Assembly: GCA_017449075.1 (NCBI GenBank)
Contig: JAFSKG010000034.1
Coordinates: forward strand, 1-56,196
Reading direction: 5' to 3'
Origin: Lachnospiraceae bacterium
GTDB lineage: Bacteria > Bacillota > Clostridia > Lachnospirales > Lachnospiraceae
Length of the DNA: 56,196 nucleotides
The position numbers and the translations under genes were made by a program. The notes beneath the pieces were generated by a model. The model saw nothing but the letters and a program-made list of their open reading frames with translations. It was not told the origin of the DNA and searched no databases. The first letter of the stretch is position 1. Every line of letters starts with the position of its first letter. This document shows, piece by piece, positions 16,380 to 26,490 of the stretch.

Positions 16380-17129
16380 TTATATTAAAGACAATATTTC
16401 TGGTCCATTGTCTGTAATAACAATTGTATTTTCATAGTGGCTAGAAATGCTACCATCTATAGTCTTTACTGTCCATTTATCGTCTGCAGTATATACCTCA
16501 TAGCTTCCAAGATTGATCATTGGTTCTACTGCGAATGTCATATTCTTTTTAATTAGTATTCCTTTACTCTTTGTTGCAAAATTAGGAATTTCTGGGTCCT
16601 CATGTACTTTTACACCGATTCCGTGACCTACATAGTCTTCTACAATTCCATATCCAAATTGTTCTATGTACATCTCGATTCCAGTACTTATGTCATTAAT
16701 ATGATTGCCTGGGACAGCGTATTTTATTCCTTCAAAAAATGATTGTTTTGTTCTACAAACTAGATCTTCAACTTCTTTTGTAGTCTTCCCAACTATATGG
16801 GTTCTCGCTGCATCTGATTGATAGCCTTTATAATTCACTCCTCCATCAATCTTTACTACATCTCCATCCTTTAAAACTACATCTTTACTCGGTATGCCAT
16901 GAATCACTTCATCATTTACAGATATACAAAAATTTCCTGGAAAATCATATAAGTGGTAAAAAGAACATGTTGCATTATGTTTGTGAACTAGTTTTTCAGC
17001 AAATTTATCAATTTCCAAAGTAGTAAGTCCCGGCTTTATATAGTTAGCAACTTCATTATGTACTAAAGCCAATATCTTTCCAGCATCTCTCATTAAACCA
17101 ATTTCTCTATCAGACTTTATACTTACCAT
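16380..17129 (-). CDS. map: Methionine aminopeptidase, type I
   Basis: 249 residues. It removes the initiator methionine from new proteins. The five metal ligands are visible: Asp in 'VVKIDGGVNY', Asp in 'GYQSDAART', His in 'YVGHGIGVKVHEDP', Glu in 'FAVEPMINL' and Glu in 'SSHYENTIVI'. There is no N-terminal zinc-finger or SH3 extension. It lies 3 bp after adk, so it is co-translated with it. Confidence 0.97.
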   Translation of the reverse strand: MVSIKSDREIGLMRDAGKILALVHNEVANYIKPGLTTLEIDKFAEKLVHKHNATCSFYHLYDFPGNFCISVNDEVIHGIPSKDVVLKDGDVVKIDGGVNYKGYQSDAARTHIVGKTTKEVEDLVCRTKQSFFEGIKYAVPGNHINDISTGIEMYIEQFGYGIVEDYVGHGIGVKVHEDPEIPNFATKSKGILIKKNMTFAVEPMINLGSYEVYTADDKWTVKTIDGSISSHYENTIVITDNGPEILSLI

Positions 17130-17132
17130 CAG

Positions 17133-17801
17133 TTAATTATTGGGACAGGCCCAATCTCCTTTAACCATTGTATCAATCATATTAAGTCTTTCTTCTTGTG
17201 AATCAATAAAACCAGGAACTCTTTTTAAAATTTTCTTTTCTTTATAATAATCAATCAATGGTTGAGTTAACTCATGATATGTTTTGAGTCTATCGAGCAC
17301 AACTTCTTCAGTATCGTCTTTGCGATGGATTAGTTTTCCATTACACTTATCGCAAACGCCTTCAACCTTAGGTGGCATATTTACTATGTGATAAACTTCT
17401 CCACAACTTTCGCAAACTCTTCTTCCAGATAATCTTTCAGTGATTTGTTTATCTGTCGCATCTACCAAGATTACAAGGTCTATTTTTCTGCCTAACTTTT
17501 CCATTGCCTCATCAAGTCCTTTCGCCTGAGCAAAATTTCTTGGGAAGCCATCAAGTATAAATCCATCCTTGCAGTCATCTTTTGATATTCTGTCTACAGT
17601 AATGTCTGTAGTTACATCATCAGGAACAAGTGCACCTTTATCAATATATGTTTTTGCCATCATTCCTAATTCAGTATTATTTTTAATATTCTCTCTAAAT
17701 ATATCTCCTGTAGAGATATGAGGTAAATGATATCTTGCTTTCATCTGTGATGCTATGGTTCCTTTACCGGCACCCGGAGCACCAAGCATAATTATATTCA
17801 T
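17133..17801 (-). CDS. adk: Adenylate kinase, zinc-lid type
   Basis: 222 residues. It interconverts ATP + AMP and 2 ADP. P-loop 'GAPGAGKGT', AMP-binding 'HISTGDIFRENI' and 'FILDGFPRNFAQA', and the long lid carrying four cysteines ('CESCGEVYHI' and 'GVCDKCNGKL'), which bind zinc as in Gram-positive enzymes. It sits between secY and map, as in most Firmicutes. Confidence 0.98.
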   Translation of the reverse strand: MNIIMLGAPGAGKGTIASQMKARYHLPHISTGDIFRENIKNNTELGMMAKTYIDKGALVPDDVTTDITVDRISKDDCKDGFILDGFPRNFAQAKGLDEAMEKLGRKIDLVILVDATDKQITERLSGRRVCESCGEVYHIVNMPPKVEGVCDKCNGKLIHRKDDTEEVVLDRLKTYHELTQPLIDYYKEKKILKRVPGFIDSQEERLNMIDTMVKGDWACPNN

Positions 17802-17808
17802 ATTTTAC

Positions 17809-19131
17809 CTATTCTGACAAGAAACCTTTATAGTTTCTTACAACTAATTGTGATTTAATTTGTTCCAATGTCTCAAGTACAACTCCAACTACGATTAAAA
17901 GTGAAGTTCCTGCAAATGAAATCCTTGAAATATTAAATACTCCAGAAATTACTATTGGGATGAGTGCTACTATGCAAAGACCAACAGCTCCGATGAATAT
18001 AATATAATTCAAAATTCTATTTAAGTATTCAGCTGTCTCCTTGCCAGGTCTTACTCCAGGTACAAATCCTCCATCTTTCTTTAAGTTTGAAGCTACTTCA
18101 TTTGGATTAAAGGTAATTGAAGTGTAAAAATATGCAAAAAAGATAACAAGGAATATGTAAATCAAACATCCAAATGTATATAGTGGATACTCTGGTCTAA
18201 ACCAAGAGCCTGAGTTAAGCACTGATGCAATTACATTAAATATAGTATTTCTAACATCTAAAAATTGTAAAATAATAAGTGGTAAAGACATTATACTTGA
18301 TGCAAAAATTACTGGTATAACACCTGCAGTATTAACTTTAAGTGGTATAACAGATACACCATTTCCAACAGATGTTCTTCCTGCAATTCTACTTGCATAT
18401 TGAACAGGTATATCACGTCTAGCATCTTGTAAAATTACTGATAAAGCTATTATGCCAATTATAACAGCTATTATAATAATTGCATAAGTAACCATAAATG
18501 CCATATTCTTTCCCTTTAAGAACTTCTCATATAAAGTATTGAAGTCTTTAGGCAGTGATGAAATGATATTAAATAAGAGAACAACTGATATACCATTTCC
18601 AACACCTGACTCAGTAATTCTTTCACCAGTCCACATAAGAAAGGCTGAACCTGCTGTCATAGAGAATATAGCTACTATTATAGTGAATACTCCGGCCGGA
18701 TTTTCTTTAAAAAATCCTGAACCATTAAATCCTATAGCCATAGCACTTGACTCTAAAAGTGCAAGAGCAACAGTGACATATCTAGTATACTCAGCAATCT
18801 TTCTTCTTCCATCAGCACCTTCTTTTTGTATCTCCTCAAGTGGAGGAATAGCAATAGTCAAAAGTTCCATAATGATACTTGATGTGATGTATGGAGTAAT
18901 AGAAAGAGCGAATATAGACATCTCTTCAAAAGAGCCACCTGTCATACTTGATAACCAACCAACTGCATCTTGAGCTTGTAAATTATCCAATATGTTTTTA
19001 AAGAAATCAGTGTTGACTCCTGGCACAGGAATATTACTACCTATTCTTATTACCAAAAGCATAAACAAAGTAAAGAATAATTTATTGCGAATATCTTTTA
19101 CTTTGAATGCATTTATTACCATTTGTAACAT
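17809..19131 (-). CDS. secY: Protein translocase channel subunit SecY
   Basis: 440 residues with ten predicted membrane segments. It forms the SecYEG protein-conducting channel. Recognisable blocks: 'IRNKLFFTLFMLLVIRIGSNIPVPG', 'GSFEEMSIFALSITPYITSSIIM', 'ERITESGVGNGISV', the cytosolic 'ARRDIPVQYASR' loop and 'KKDGGFVPGVRPGKETAEYL'. It is positioned after rplO as expected. Confidence 0.98.
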   Translation of the reverse strand: MLQMVINAFKVKDIRNKLFFTLFMLLVIRIGSNIPVPGVNTDFFKNILDNLQAQDAVGWLSSMTGGSFEEMSIFALSITPYITSSIIMELLTIAIPPLEEIQKEGADGRRKIAEYTRYVTVALALLESSAMAIGFNGSGFFKENPAGVFTIIVAIFSMTAGSAFLMWTGERITESGVGNGISVVLLFNIISSLPKDFNTLYEKFLKGKNMAFMVTYAIIIIAVIIGIIALSVILQDARRDIPVQYASRIAGRTSVGNGVSVIPLKVNTAGVIPVIFASSIMSLPLIILQFLDVRNTIFNVIASVLNSGSWFRPEYPLYTFGCLIYIFLVIFFAYFYTSITFNPNEVASNLKKDGGFVPGVRPGKETAEYLNRILNYIIFIGAVGLCIVALIPIVISGVFNISRISFAGTSLLIVVGVVLETLEQIKSQLVVRNYKGFLSE

Positions 19132-19142
19132 AATAATTTCTC

Positions 19143-19607
19143 CTATTTAGTTGCTTCTTTACAACCTTCGCAAGTCTTACATGTTCCACCAGCTGCCTCA
19201 ATCTTACTCTTTGCTGAGTTAGAGAAAGTGCAAGCTTCAATAGTTAAACTCTTAGTGAGATTTCCATTTCCAAGAATCTTTACACGATCAAAATTTCCTT
19301 TAATCATGCCTAACTCTATCATCTTATCAACTGTAACAACTGTTCCATTGTCGAATTTTTCAAACTCACTTACATTTAATGCTACAAACACTAAACGGTT
19401 TGGTTTCTTGAAACCTCTCTTAGGCAATCTTCTATACAAAGGCATCTGTCCACCTTCAAATCCAGGACGTGAAGCACCAGATCTTGCCTTTTGACCTTTA
19501 TGTCCATAACCAGCTGTCTTTCCGTTGCCAGATCCATGGCCTCTGCCTTTTCTAAATTGCTTTTTGCTTCTAGAGCCTTCTGCTCCTTTTAATTCTGATA
19601 ATTTCAT
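19143..19607 (-). CDS. rplO: 50S ribosomal protein L15
   Basis: 154 residues. The Gly/Lys-rich N-terminus ('[28 protein letters not shown]') and '[12 protein letters not shown]' are typical of this late-assembly 50S protein. The C-terminus carries three cysteines ('[15 protein letters not shown]'), a short extension beyond the usual end; whether it binds metal is unknown. Confidence 0.97.
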   Translation of the reverse strand: MKLSELKGAEGSRSKKQFRKGRGHGSGNGKTAGYGHKGQKARSGASRPGFEGGQMPLYRRLPKRGFKKPNRLVFVALNVSEFEKFDNGTVVTVDKMIELGMIKGNFDRVKILGNGNLTKSLTIEACTFSNSAKSKIEAAGGTCKTCEGCKEATK

Positions 19608-19617
19608 AAAGGCCCCC

Positions 19618-19800
19618 TTACATCTCTTCCACTTTTACCAAGTGGTTAATTTTTTGAATCATTCCTCTTATAGCAGTATTATCTTTATGGATTTTTGTTT
19701 GATATACTTTATGAAATCCTAAAGCTTTTACTGTAGCTCTTTGTTTTGGAATAGCACCTATAGGAGAATGAACTAATGTTATTTTTAATTGATTTGCCAT
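19618..19800 (-). CDS. rpmD: 50S ribosomal protein L30
   Basis: 60 residues, the bacterial short form. '[28 protein letters not shown]' and '[19 protein letters not shown]' match the family throughout. It lies between rpsE and rplO, with 11-base gaps typical of this operon. Confidence 0.97.
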   Translation of the reverse strand: MANQLKITLVHSPIGAIPKQRATVKALGFHKVYQTKIHKDNTAIRGMIQKINHLVKVEEM

Positions 19801-19811
19801 TTCCTTACCTC

Positions 19812-20336
19812 CTATTTCTTAACTATTCCTGCAAGAATATCTTTTACATCCTTGCCACGAAGAGTTGCAATCTCACTTGGAGATTTCATATTCATAAGAC
19901 CATTGATAGTTGCAAGAGCAACATTATTCTTATTTCTTGAACCAAGTGATTTTGTTCTTATATTTTGTATACCAGCCATTTCCATAACAGAACGAACTGG
20001 ACCACCAGCTATGACACCAGTACCTTCTTTTGATCTCTTAAGAAGTACTCTACTAGTTCCCCAAATTCCAACATAGTCATGTGGAACTGATCTATTATTA
20101 TAAAGATTAATCTTAACAATATTTCTCATAGCTTGTTCTTTTCCCTTTCTAATTGCTTCAGGGATTTCAGCACTTTTACCGTGTCCAACTCCGATAGAGC
20201 CATTTCCATCACCGACAACTACTAGGGCAGAAAATCTCATAGTTCTTCCACCTTTAACGGTTTTAGATATACGCTTAATAGAAACGACTGTATCTTTTAA
20301 TTCACTCTTTTCTTTTTCTACAGCTTCTTTCTTCAT
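19812..20336 (-). CDS. rpsE: 30S ribosomal protein S5
   Basis: 174 residues. It has a double-stranded RNA-binding-like N-terminal domain and a S5 C-terminal fold. Motifs: 'VVSIKRISKTVKGGRTMRFSALVVVGDGNGSIG', 'GHGKSAEIPEAIRKGKEQA' and 'GVIAGGPVRSVMEMAGI'. S5 contributes to decoding accuracy and 30S head-body movement. Confidence 0.98.
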   Translation of the reverse strand: MKKEAVEKEKSELKDTVVSIKRISKTVKGGRTMRFSALVVVGDGNGSIGVGHGKSAEIPEAIRKGKEQAMRNIVKINLYNNRSVPHDYVGIWGTSRVLLKRSKEGTGVIAGGPVRSVMEMAGIQNIRTKSLGSRNKNNVALATINGLMNMKSPSEIATLRGKDVKDILAGIVKK

Positions 20337-20348
20337 TTTCTACCTCCT

Positions 20349-20708
20349 TTAGAATTTTAGTCCAGCTTCTCTTGCAGAATCTGCTAAAGCTTGAACCTTT
20401 CCGTGATATATATAACCAGATCTATCAAATACTACATTTGAGATACCAAGTTTTATAGCAGCTTCTGCGATTGTCTTACCAACAAACTTTGCTGCCTCAA
20501 CATCATTTGTATGTGCTAAACTTGTATTCTTAAGTGTAGAAGCTTGACATAATGTCTTTCTTGCAACATCATCAATAATTTGTGCATAAATATGTTTATC
20601 ACTTCTGAAAACCGTAAGTCTAGGACAATCAGGTGTACCCATAAAACGGTTTCTTTGTCTATGATGTTTCTTTTCGCGAACTTCGTTTCTTTTAACTTTA
20701 TTAACCAT
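20349..20708 (-). CDS. rplR: 50S ribosomal protein L18
   Basis: 119 residues. L18 binds 5S rRNA in the central protuberance. Motifs: 'RLTVFRSDKHIYAQIIDD', 'AKFVGKTIAEAAIKLGISNVVFDRSGYIYHGKVQALADSAREAGL' (typical C-terminal half). The N-terminus is very basic and His-rich ('RNEVREKKHHRQRNRF'). Confidence 0.98.
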   Translation of the reverse strand: MVNKVKRNEVREKKHHRQRNRFMGTPDCPRLTVFRSDKHIYAQIIDDVARKTLCQASTLKNTSLAHTNDVEAAKFVGKTIAEAAIKLGISNVVFDRSGYIYHGKVQALADSAREAGLKF

Positions 20709-20726
20709 TCTACTTTCCTCCTAATT

Positions 20727-21266
20727 CTATTTCTTTCCTGTCTTACCGACTTTACGGATGATATGTTCTTCTTTGTATTTAATTCCCTTGCCTTTATATG
20801 GCTCAGGTCCTCTCATTCCTCTTATCTCAGCAGCATATTGTCCTACTCTTTCTTTGTCAATTCCCTTTACTATGATTGTTCTCTCATCAGGGACTTGAGT
20901 CTCAATTCCATCTGGATCTGTAAATACTACTGGGTGCGAATAACCAAGATTTAAATTGAGATTTTTACCTTGCTTTGCTGCTTTATAACCAACACCATTA
21001 ATCTCTAGTGTCTTTTCATAGCCCTCAGTAACACCTACTATCATATTATTTATAAGTGTTCTAGTAAGACCATGAAGTGATTTATTTCTTTTTTCATCAT
21101 TTGGTCTTTCTACTTTTACATGACCATCTTCAACAGTTATTTTCATCTCAGGTACAAATGTTCTAGTAAGTGTACCCTTAGAACCTTTAACTGTCACTTC
21201 ATTACCTTTTACATCTACAGTTACACCGTTTAAGATTGTAATAGGTTTTTTGCCAATTCGTGACAT
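20727..21266 (-). CDS. rplF: 50S ribosomal protein L6
   Basis: 179 residues, two similar L6 domains. It begins 'MSRIGKKPITILNGVTVDVKGNEVTVKGSKG' and ends with the conserved 'RIRGMRGPEPYKGKGIKY' type block (here EIRGMRGPEPYKGKG). It lies near the factor-binding site of the 50S subunit. The gene order rpsH-rplF-rplR is standard. Confidence 0.98.
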   Translation of the reverse strand: MSRIGKKPITILNGVTVDVKGNEVTVKGSKGTLTRTFVPEMKITVEDGHVKVERPNDEKRNKSLHGLTRTLINNMIVGVTEGYEKTLEINGVGYKAAKQGKNLNLNLGYSHPVVFTDPDGIETQVPDERTIIVKGIDKERVGQYAAEIRGMRGPEPYKGKGIKYKEEHIIRKVGKTGKK

Positions 21267-21311
21267 AACTTTCTCCTTTTCTTATATTGTCTGATATAAT
21301 CAGTTTTCAGA

Positions 21312-21722
21312 TTACCAAACGCGAGCTAAAATTTCTCCGCCCACATTATTCTTTCTACAATCCTTATCCGTCATAACTCCAAGGTTAGTAGAAACAATAG
21401 CAATTCCTAAACCATTGAGTACTTGTGGCATATCTTCTTTACCACTATACATACGTAAACCTGGTTTAGAAACTTTATCTATACCAGTTATGGCTTTTGT
21501 TCTCTTTCCATCAAAATACTTTAAATAAATTTTAATGTCTTCAAACTTATCATTTACTTCACTCTTAACTAATTCGTATTTCTCAATATAACCTTCATTA
21601 AATAATATCTCAGCTATCGCTTTCTTCATTTTAGATGAAGGAATTAATACTGTATCAAACTTTGCAGTATTTGCATTACGAATTCTAGTAAGCATATCTG
21701 CAATTGGATCACTCATATTCAT
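21312..21722 (-). CDS. rpsH: 30S ribosomal protein S8
   Basis: 136 residues. S8 binds the central domain of 16S rRNA; in E. coli it also represses the spc operon. Motifs: 'SDPIADMLTRIRNAN', 'VLIPSSKMKKAIAEIL' and the C-terminal 'GLGIAIVSTNLGVMTDKDCRKNNVGGEILARVW'. An ATG two codons inside the annotated start is also possible. Confidence 0.97.
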   Translation of the reverse strand: MNMSDPIADMLTRIRNANTAKFDTVLIPSSKMKKAIAEILFNEGYIEKYELVKSEVNDKFEDIKIYLKYFDGKRTKAITGIDKVSKPGLRMYSGKEDMPQVLNGLGIAIVSTNLGVMTDKDCRKNNVGGEILARVW

Positions 21723-21760
21723 ATATGTGATATCCTCCTTTAATTTATAAAATATTTATA

Positions 21761-21946
21761 TTACCAAGATGCTTTCTTGACGCCTGGAATTTGTCCGTGA
21801 TATGCAAGTTCTCTAAAACAAAGTCTGCAAATTCCATATTTCTTAAGTACAGCATGTGGACGACCACAAATTTTACATCTAGTATAAAATTGAGTACTAA
21901 ATTTTGGTTTTCTCTGTTGCTTTACTTTTAAAGATGTCTTCGCCAT
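21761..21946 (-). CDS. rpsN: 30S ribosomal protein S14, zinc-binding type Z
   Basis: 61 residues, the short form. The zinc ligands are two CxxC pairs, in '[11 protein letters not shown]' and '[11 protein letters not shown]'. The ending '[11 protein letters not shown]' is typical. It sits between rplE and rpsH. Presence of the zinc form in the main operon fits Gram-positive bacteria. Confidence 0.98.
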   Translation of the reverse strand: MAKTSLKVKQQRKPKFSTQFYTRCKICGRPHAVLKKYGICRLCFRELAYHGQIPGVKKASW

Positions 21947-21955
21947 AGAACCCCC

Positions 21956-22495
21956 TTACTTTGCAAAAGGCATATTAAACTCTGATAAAAGTTCTTTTGC
22001 CTCTTCGTCAGTTTTAGCAGTGGTAACAAAACAAATATCCATTCCTCTTACTTTATCAATCTTATCAAACTCTATTTCAGGGAATATGATTTGTTCTCTA
22101 ATTCCGAGAGAATAATTTCCTCTTCCATCAAATCCATTTGGATTAACTCCTCTAAAGTCTCTTACACGAGGAAGAGCAAGATTTATAAGTCTATCTACAA
22201 ACTCATACATTACTTCTCCTCTAAGTGTGCACTTACATCCAATAGGCATACCTTCTCTAATTTTAAAGTTAGCGATTGCCTTTTTAGCCTTTGTAACAAC
22301 TACGTGTTGACCAGTAATTGTCTCAAGGTCTTTAACTGCAGAGTCAAGGAGTTTTGAATTATCTTTTGCTTCTCCAACACCCATATTGATAACTACTTTT
22401 TCAAGTTTTGGAATAGCTAAATCATTCTTATAATTGAACTTAGACTTTAAGTTCTTCTTTATTTCATTATTATAAATCTCTTTAAGTCTAGCCAT
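21956..22495 (-). CDS. rplE: 50S ribosomal protein L5
   Basis: 179 residues. L5 binds 5S rRNA and contacts P-site tRNA. Motifs: '[23 protein letters not shown]', '[17 protein letters not shown]', '[34 protein letters not shown]' and '[13 protein letters not shown]'. It is full length. Confidence 0.98.
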   Translation of the reverse strand: MARLKEIYNNEIKKNLKSKFNYKNDLAIPKLEKVVINMGVGEAKDNSKLLDSAVKDLETITGQHVVVTKAKKAIANFKIREGMPIGCKCTLRGEVMYEFVDRLINLALPRVRDFRGVNPNGFDGRGNYSLGIREQIIFPEIEFDKIDKVRGMDICFVTTAKTDEEAKELLSEFNMPFAK

Positions 22496-22505
22496 CTTTT
22501 CCTCC

Positions 22506-22817
22506 TTACTTAATTACCTTTCCTGTTTTTTTAGCAACTCTAACTTTCTTATCTCCCTCAACCTTAAATCCGACTCTTGTAGCCTTACCATCTATTGAAA
22601 GCATAACATTTGATATTGCTATCCAATTCTCTCTCTCAATGATACCAGATTCAGTTGCGCCTTTAGTCTTTCCAGCTTTTTGATGTTTCTTTACAACATT
22701 CACACCTTTTACAAGGATTTTTTTGTTCTTATGATCAACTGATAACACTTGACCATTTTTGCCCTTATCCTTACCAGCGATAACGATAACGACATCATCT
22801 TTTTTAATCTTATACAT
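22506..22817 (-). CDS. rplX: 50S ribosomal protein L24
   Basis: 103 residues with the KOW motif at the N-terminus ('[23 protein letters not shown]'). L24 starts 50S assembly at the 5' end of 23S rRNA. It lies between rplN and rplE as usual. Confidence 0.98.
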   Translation of the reverse strand: MYKIKKDDVVIVIAGKDKGKNGQVLSVDHKNKKILVKGVNVVKKHQKAGKTKGATESGIIERENWIAISNVMLSIDGKATRVGFKVEGDKKVRVAKKTGKVIK

Positions 22818-22829
22818 TATCGTTTCCTC

Positions 22830-23198
22830 CTATAATACTTCTGGTGCAAGTGACAAGATTTTCATATATCCATGATCTCTAAGTTCTCTTGCAACTGGTC
22901 CGAAAATACGGGTTCCTCTTGGTGTTAAATCTTCTTTTATAATAACTGCAGCATTTTCATCGAACTTTATATAAGAACCATCTTTTCTTCTAGCGCCTTG
23001 CTTAGTTCTTACAACTACTGCCTTTACTACTTCTCCTTTTTTAACTTGTCCGCCAGGAGTGGCATCTTTTACTGAGCAAACAATAGTGTCGCCTATTCTA
23101 GCATATCTTCTTAAAGATCCACCAGATACTCTAATGCAAAGAAGTTCTTTAGCACCAGTATTATCTGCGACTTTAAGTCTAGATTCTTGTTGTACCAT
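22830..23198 (-). CDS. rplN: 50S ribosomal protein L14
   Basis: 122 residues, the invariant length. It starts '[27 protein letters not shown]' and ends '[19 protein letters not shown]'. L14 makes intersubunit bridges and is a binding site for silencing factor RsfS in other bacteria. Confidence 0.99.
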   Translation of the reverse strand: MVQQESRLKVADNTGAKELLCIRVSGGSLRRYARIGDTIVCSVKDATPGGQVKKGEVVKAVVVRTKQGARRKDGSYIKFDENAAVIIKEDLTPRGTRIFGPVARELRDHGYMKILSLAPEVL

Positions 23199-23222
23199 GA
23201 TATTTCCCCTTCCTTACATTGA

Positions 23223-23477
23223 TTATTTTGCCTTCTCGACAATATTTACAAGTCTCCATCTCTTAAGTTTAGAGAGTGGTCTTGTTTCCATAACTTTTAC
23301 TACGTCTCCAACATGTGCTGCATTCTCATTATCAGCTGCATAAAGTTTGTATGTCTTCTTAACAATTTTTCCAATAAGTGGATGTTTTACGTGATCTTCG
23401 ATAGAAACAACGATTGTTTTATCCATCTTATCGCTTATAACTTTACCGATACGAGTCTTTCTTAAATTACGATCCAT
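23223..23477 (-). CDS. rpsQ: 30S ribosomal protein S17
   Basis: 84 residues, OB-fold. Family blocks: '[45 protein letters not shown]'-like core (here [10 protein letters not shown]) and '[20 protein letters not shown]'. It is a primary 16S rRNA-binding protein and lies after rpmC as usual. Confidence 0.98.
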   Translation of the reverse strand: MDRNLRKTRIGKVISDKMDKTIVVSIEDHVKHPLIGKIVKKTYKLYAADNENAAHVGDVVKVMETRPLSKLKRWRLVNIVEKAK

Positions 23478-23489
23478 TATTTCTACCTC

Positions 23490-23702
23490 CTACGCTTTTT
23501 TCTTTATTGTTATTACTGTCTCTATGCGAGCAATATTTCTTCTTACTTGTCTAATCTTACTTGTATTCTCAAGTTGATTAGTTGCATTTTTAAGTCTAAG
23601 TTCGAAAAGTTCTTTCTTAGCAGATGATAACTCAAGTTTCAATTGGTCAATTGATTTATTTTTGAGTTCTTCAAGATTTAAACTATTTTTCATCTTTTGC
23701 AC
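23490..23702 (-). CDS. rpmC: 50S ribosomal protein L29
   Basis: 70 residues, a two-helix protein near the peptide tunnel exit. '[54 protein letters not shown]' is typical over its whole length. Its start overlaps the end of rplP by 20 bp, so the two are translationally coupled. Confidence 0.97.
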   Translation of the reverse strand: MQKMKNSLNLEELKNKSIDQLKLELSSAKKELFELRLKNATNQLENTSKIRQVRRNIARIETVITIKKKA

Positions 23703-24120
23703 CTCCGTTAAGATCTGCTTTTGATACTATTTTACACTTGAGTGGGAGTTTGTGCATTGCAAGTCTTAAAGCTTCCTTTGCATCATTGTCAGGTATACCT
23801 GCAATTTCAAAAAGTACTCTTCCTGGTTTTGCAACTGCAACCCAGAACTCAACTGCACCCTTTCCAGATCCCATTCTGACACCGATTGGCTTTGTAGTTA
23901 CTGGTTTATCTGGGAAGATTTTTATCCAAACATGGCCACCTCTTTTTATGTATCTAGTCATAGCTACACGGGCTGCCTCTATTTGATTTGATTTGATCCA
24001 ACAAGGTTCCGTAGCAACGAGTCCATATTCGCCGTAAGCAAGCACATTACCACGACTTGCTTTACCTCTCATGTTTCCTCTAAATGCTTTACGGTACTTT
24101 GTTCTCTTTGGCATTAACAT
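23683..24120 (-). CDS. rplP: 50S ribosomal protein L16
   Basis: 145 residues. L16 organises the A-site tRNA region of the 50S subunit. Motifs: '[25 protein letters not shown]', '[41 protein letters not shown]' and '[25 protein letters not shown]'. It is full length. Confidence 0.98.
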   Translation of the reverse strand: MLMPKRTKYRKAFRGNMRGKASRGNVLAYGEYGLVATEPCWIKSNQIEAARVAMTRYIKRGGHVWIKIFPDKPVTTKPIGVRMGSGKGAVEFWVAVAKPGRVLFEIAGIPDNDAKEALRLAMHKLPLKCKIVSKADLNGGAKDEK

Positions 24121-24126
24121 GGCTTA

Positions 24127-24780
24127 TTACTCCTTTCCTTGTTTCTTGTTTTTATTAGAAAGAACTTCGCCCTTGTATATCCAAACTTTTACACCAAGCT
24201 TTCCATAAGTAGTATTTGCTTCAGCAAATCCATAATCTATATCAGCTCTTAAAGTTTGAAGTGGAATAGTTCCTTCACTATAGAATTCTGTTCTTGCGAT
24301 ATCAGCTCCTGCAAGACGTCCACCTACTGATGCCTTGATACCAAGTGCTCCAGCTTTCATAGTTCTTGACATTGCTTGCTTCATAGCACGTCTAAATGCC
24401 ATACGATTTTCTAGATTAAGTGCTACATTCTCAGCAACCAATTGAGCTTCTCTATCAGGTCTCTTAATTTCTTTAATGTTTAAATTAATTTCAGATTTAG
24501 TATACTTTGCGAGTTCTTTTTTCAATTTCTCGATTTCTGCTCCACCCTTACCAATTACAACACCAGGCTTTGCAGTAAATATTGTGATATTAATCTTAGT
24601 AGTGATTCTTTCAATTTCTATCTTTGAGATACCTGCGGCATAAAGTTTCTTCTTAAGATATTTTCTTAAGTTATAATCCTCAACTAAGTAATCAGAAAAC
24701 TTCTTTTCTTCATACCAGCGGCTGTCCCAATCTTTAATAATTCCTACACGTAGTCCATGTGGATTAACCTTTTGCCCCAT
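24127..24780 (-). CDS. rpsC: 30S ribosomal protein S3
   Basis: 217 residues. The KH domain (type 2) has '[23 protein letters not shown]', and the C-terminal domain has '[35 protein letters not shown]'. S3 lines the mRNA entry channel. Its start overlaps the end of rplV by 17 bp. Confidence 0.98.
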   Translation of the reverse strand: MGQKVNPHGLRVGIIKDWDSRWYEEKKFSDYLVEDYNLRKYLKKKLYAAGISKIEIERITTKINITIFTAKPGVVIGKGGAEIEKLKKELAKYTKSEINLNIKEIKRPDREAQLVAENVALNLENRMAFRRAMKQAMSRTMKAGALGIKASVGGRLAGADIARTEFYSEGTIPLQTLRADIDYGFAEANTTYGKLGVKVWIYKGEVLSNKNKKQGKE

Positions 24781-25231
24781 CGTTACCTCCTTCTACAGTT
24801 TCAACTTTTTTTGATTCTGCTTTTTTAGCTTTCTCTACTTCATTTCTCTCATCAAGAATTACTGTGATATGAGAGTTTCTTTTCAATATACTATATGCTC
24901 TACCCTGAGCTCTTGGATGCATTCTCTTATAGTTTGTAGCATTTCCTGCGAAACACTCTGCAACATATAATTTTTCTTCATCCATATTATTGTTGTTCTT
25001 AGCATTTGCTACTGCAGACTCAATAAGTTTTTTTATGAGTTTAGAAGCATATCTTGGACTATATGTAACTATACCAATTGCTTCTTGAACTCCCTTGCCT
25101 CTTATTGCATCAAGTACAAAACCAGCTTTTCTAGAAGATACTCTTGCGTTTGAAAGTTTTGCACTTGGTCTTTTATCTACTTGCTTTTCATTTCTATCTC
25201 TTTTAATTTGAGATCTATGACCTTTTGACAT
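24764..25231 (-). CDS. rplV: 50S ribosomal protein L22
   Basis: 155 residues, longer than the usual 110-ish because of a basic N-terminal segment ('[19 protein letters not shown]') and a charged C-terminal tail ('[19 protein letters not shown]'). The core with '[23 protein letters not shown]' and the loop '[22 protein letters not shown]', which lines the peptide exit tunnel, is normal. Confidence 0.97.
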   Translation of the reverse strand: MSKGHRSQIKRDRNEKQVDKRPSAKLSNARVSSRKAGFVLDAIRGKGVQEAIGIVTYSPRYASKLIKKLIESAVANAKNNNNMDEEKLYVAECFAGNATNYKRMHPRAQGRAYSILKRNSHITVILDERNEVEKAKKAESKKVETVEGGNDGAKG

Positions 25232-25243
25232 GCTCTACCTCCT

Positions 25244-25627
25244 CTACGCCTTTGCATCTGCCGCTGGTGCTGGTGCAGGTGCTGCAGCTGCTGCTGGTGC
25301 TGCTCCTGCCGCTGGTGCTGCACCTGCTGCTGGTGCTGCTCCTGCTGATGATACAGATGCTTTTTGCTCATTACTACCATGTCCTCTAAAGAGACGAGTA
25401 GCAACAAACTCTCCTAATTTATGTCCAACCATATCTTCTGTGATATAAACTGGAACATGTGTCTTTCCATTATGTACTGCTATTGTAAGTGAAACCATTT
25501 GTGGGAAGATAGTTGAACGGCGTGACCAAGTTTTAATAACTTGTTTGTTGCCAGATTTAACCATAGCTTCTACTTTCTTAAGTAAGTGCTCATCTGCAAA
25601 TGGTCCTTTTTTTAATGAACGTGCCAT
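25244..25627 (-). CDS. rpsS: 30S ribosomal protein S19 with an Ala/Pro-rich C-terminal tail
   Basis: 127 residues; ordinary S19 ends near residue 92. The core is typical ('[20 protein letters not shown]', '[19 protein letters not shown]', '[14 protein letters not shown]'). From about residue 94 it continues with roughly 33 residues of Ala, Pro and Gly arranged as repeats of AGAAPA. The encoding DNA (25247-25345) is a GC-rich island of GCT/GCA/CCT codons, unlike the rest of the operon. No stop codon or frameshift separates core and tail, and rplV follows after 12 bp. Confidence 0.96.
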   Translation of the reverse strand: MARSLKKGPFADEHLLKKVEAMVKSGNKQVIKTWSRRSTIFPQMVSLTIAVHNGKTHVPVYITEDMVGHKLGEFVATRLFRGHGSNEQKASVSSAGAAPAAGAAPAAGAAPAAAAAPAPAPAADAKA

Positions 25628-25644
25628 TTATTCTATCCTCCTTT

Positions 25645-26490
25645 CTATTTAAGAACTGAACCGTTCTTTCTTGTTATAATAAGTTTATTTGTATTCTTCT
25701 TTCTGTTTCTAGTCTTAAGTCCGAGTGCTGGTTTACCCCATGGAGTAACTGGTCCTGGAAGACCGATACTACACTTACCTTCTCCACCACCATGTGGGTG
25801 ATCATTAGGGTTCATAACAGATCCTCTGACAGTTGGACGAACACCCATGTGTCTTTTTCTTCCAGCCTTACCTATATTTACAAGGTTGTGTTCACCATTT
25901 CCTACGATGCCGAGTGTTGCTCTACACATTATAGGAACCTTTCTCATCTCACCTGATGGAAGACGAAGTGTTGCATAATTTCCTTCCTTCGCCATAAGCT
26001 GTGCAGTGTTACCAGCCGAACGTACCATCTTAGCCCCTAGACCTGGTGTAAGCTCTACAGCATGAACGTTTGCACCGATTGGAATGTTCTGAAGTGGTAA
26101 ACAGTTACCAACCTTTGCTTCAGCATTTTCTCCGCTCATTATCTCAGAACCTACAAGTAATCCATTTGGTGCTAAGATATAAGCTTTAGTTCCATCTTTA
26201 TAAAATATAAGTGCTATGTTTGCTGTTCTATTTGGGTCGTATTCAATTGCCATTACTTTTCCAACGACACCGTCTTTCTTTCTCTTAAAATCAATTATTC
26301 TATACTTTTGCTTGTTGCCGCCACCATGATGTCTTACAGTTATTTTGCCTTGATTATTTCTTCCAGAAGTTTTAACTTTTTTTGCGAGCAGTGATTTTTC
26401 CGGAGTAGATTTAGTTATAACATCTTTATTATCAAGAACTGACATTTTTCTTCTTGAAGGTGTATAGGCCTTAAATGTTTTAATTGCCAT
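25645..26490 (-). CDS. rplB: 50S ribosomal protein L2
   Basis: 281 residues. L2 lies near the peptidyl transferase centre. Typical blocks: '[31 protein letters not shown]', '[25 protein letters not shown]' and the near-catalytic '[36 protein letters not shown]'. The conserved His of the 'DHPHGGGEG' block is present. Confidence 0.98.
   Translation of the reverse strand: MAIKTFKAYTPSRRKMSVLDNKDVITKSTPEKSLLAKKVKTSGRNNQGKITVRHHGGGNKQKYRIIDFKRKKDGVVGKVMAIEYDPNRTANIALIFYKDGTKAYILAPNGLLVGSEIMSGENAEAKVGNCLPLQNIPIGANVHAVELTPGLGAKMVRSAGNTAQLMAKEGNYATLRLPSGEMRKVPIMCRATLGIVGNGEHNLVNIGKAGRKRHMGVRPTVRGSVMNPNDHPHGGGEGKCSIGLPGPVTPWGKPALGLKTRNRKKNTNKLIITRKNGSVLK

Noticed and set aside
25244-25345. A possible CRISPR or tandem-repeat element at the GC-rich repeat
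   Set aside because: The repeats are short, imperfect and in frame with rpsS; there are no spacers.
25177-25448. Gln/His-rich frames opposite or beside the rpsS tail
   Set aside because: They are other-frame readings of the Ala/Pro repeat, which is itself part of a real ribosomal gene.
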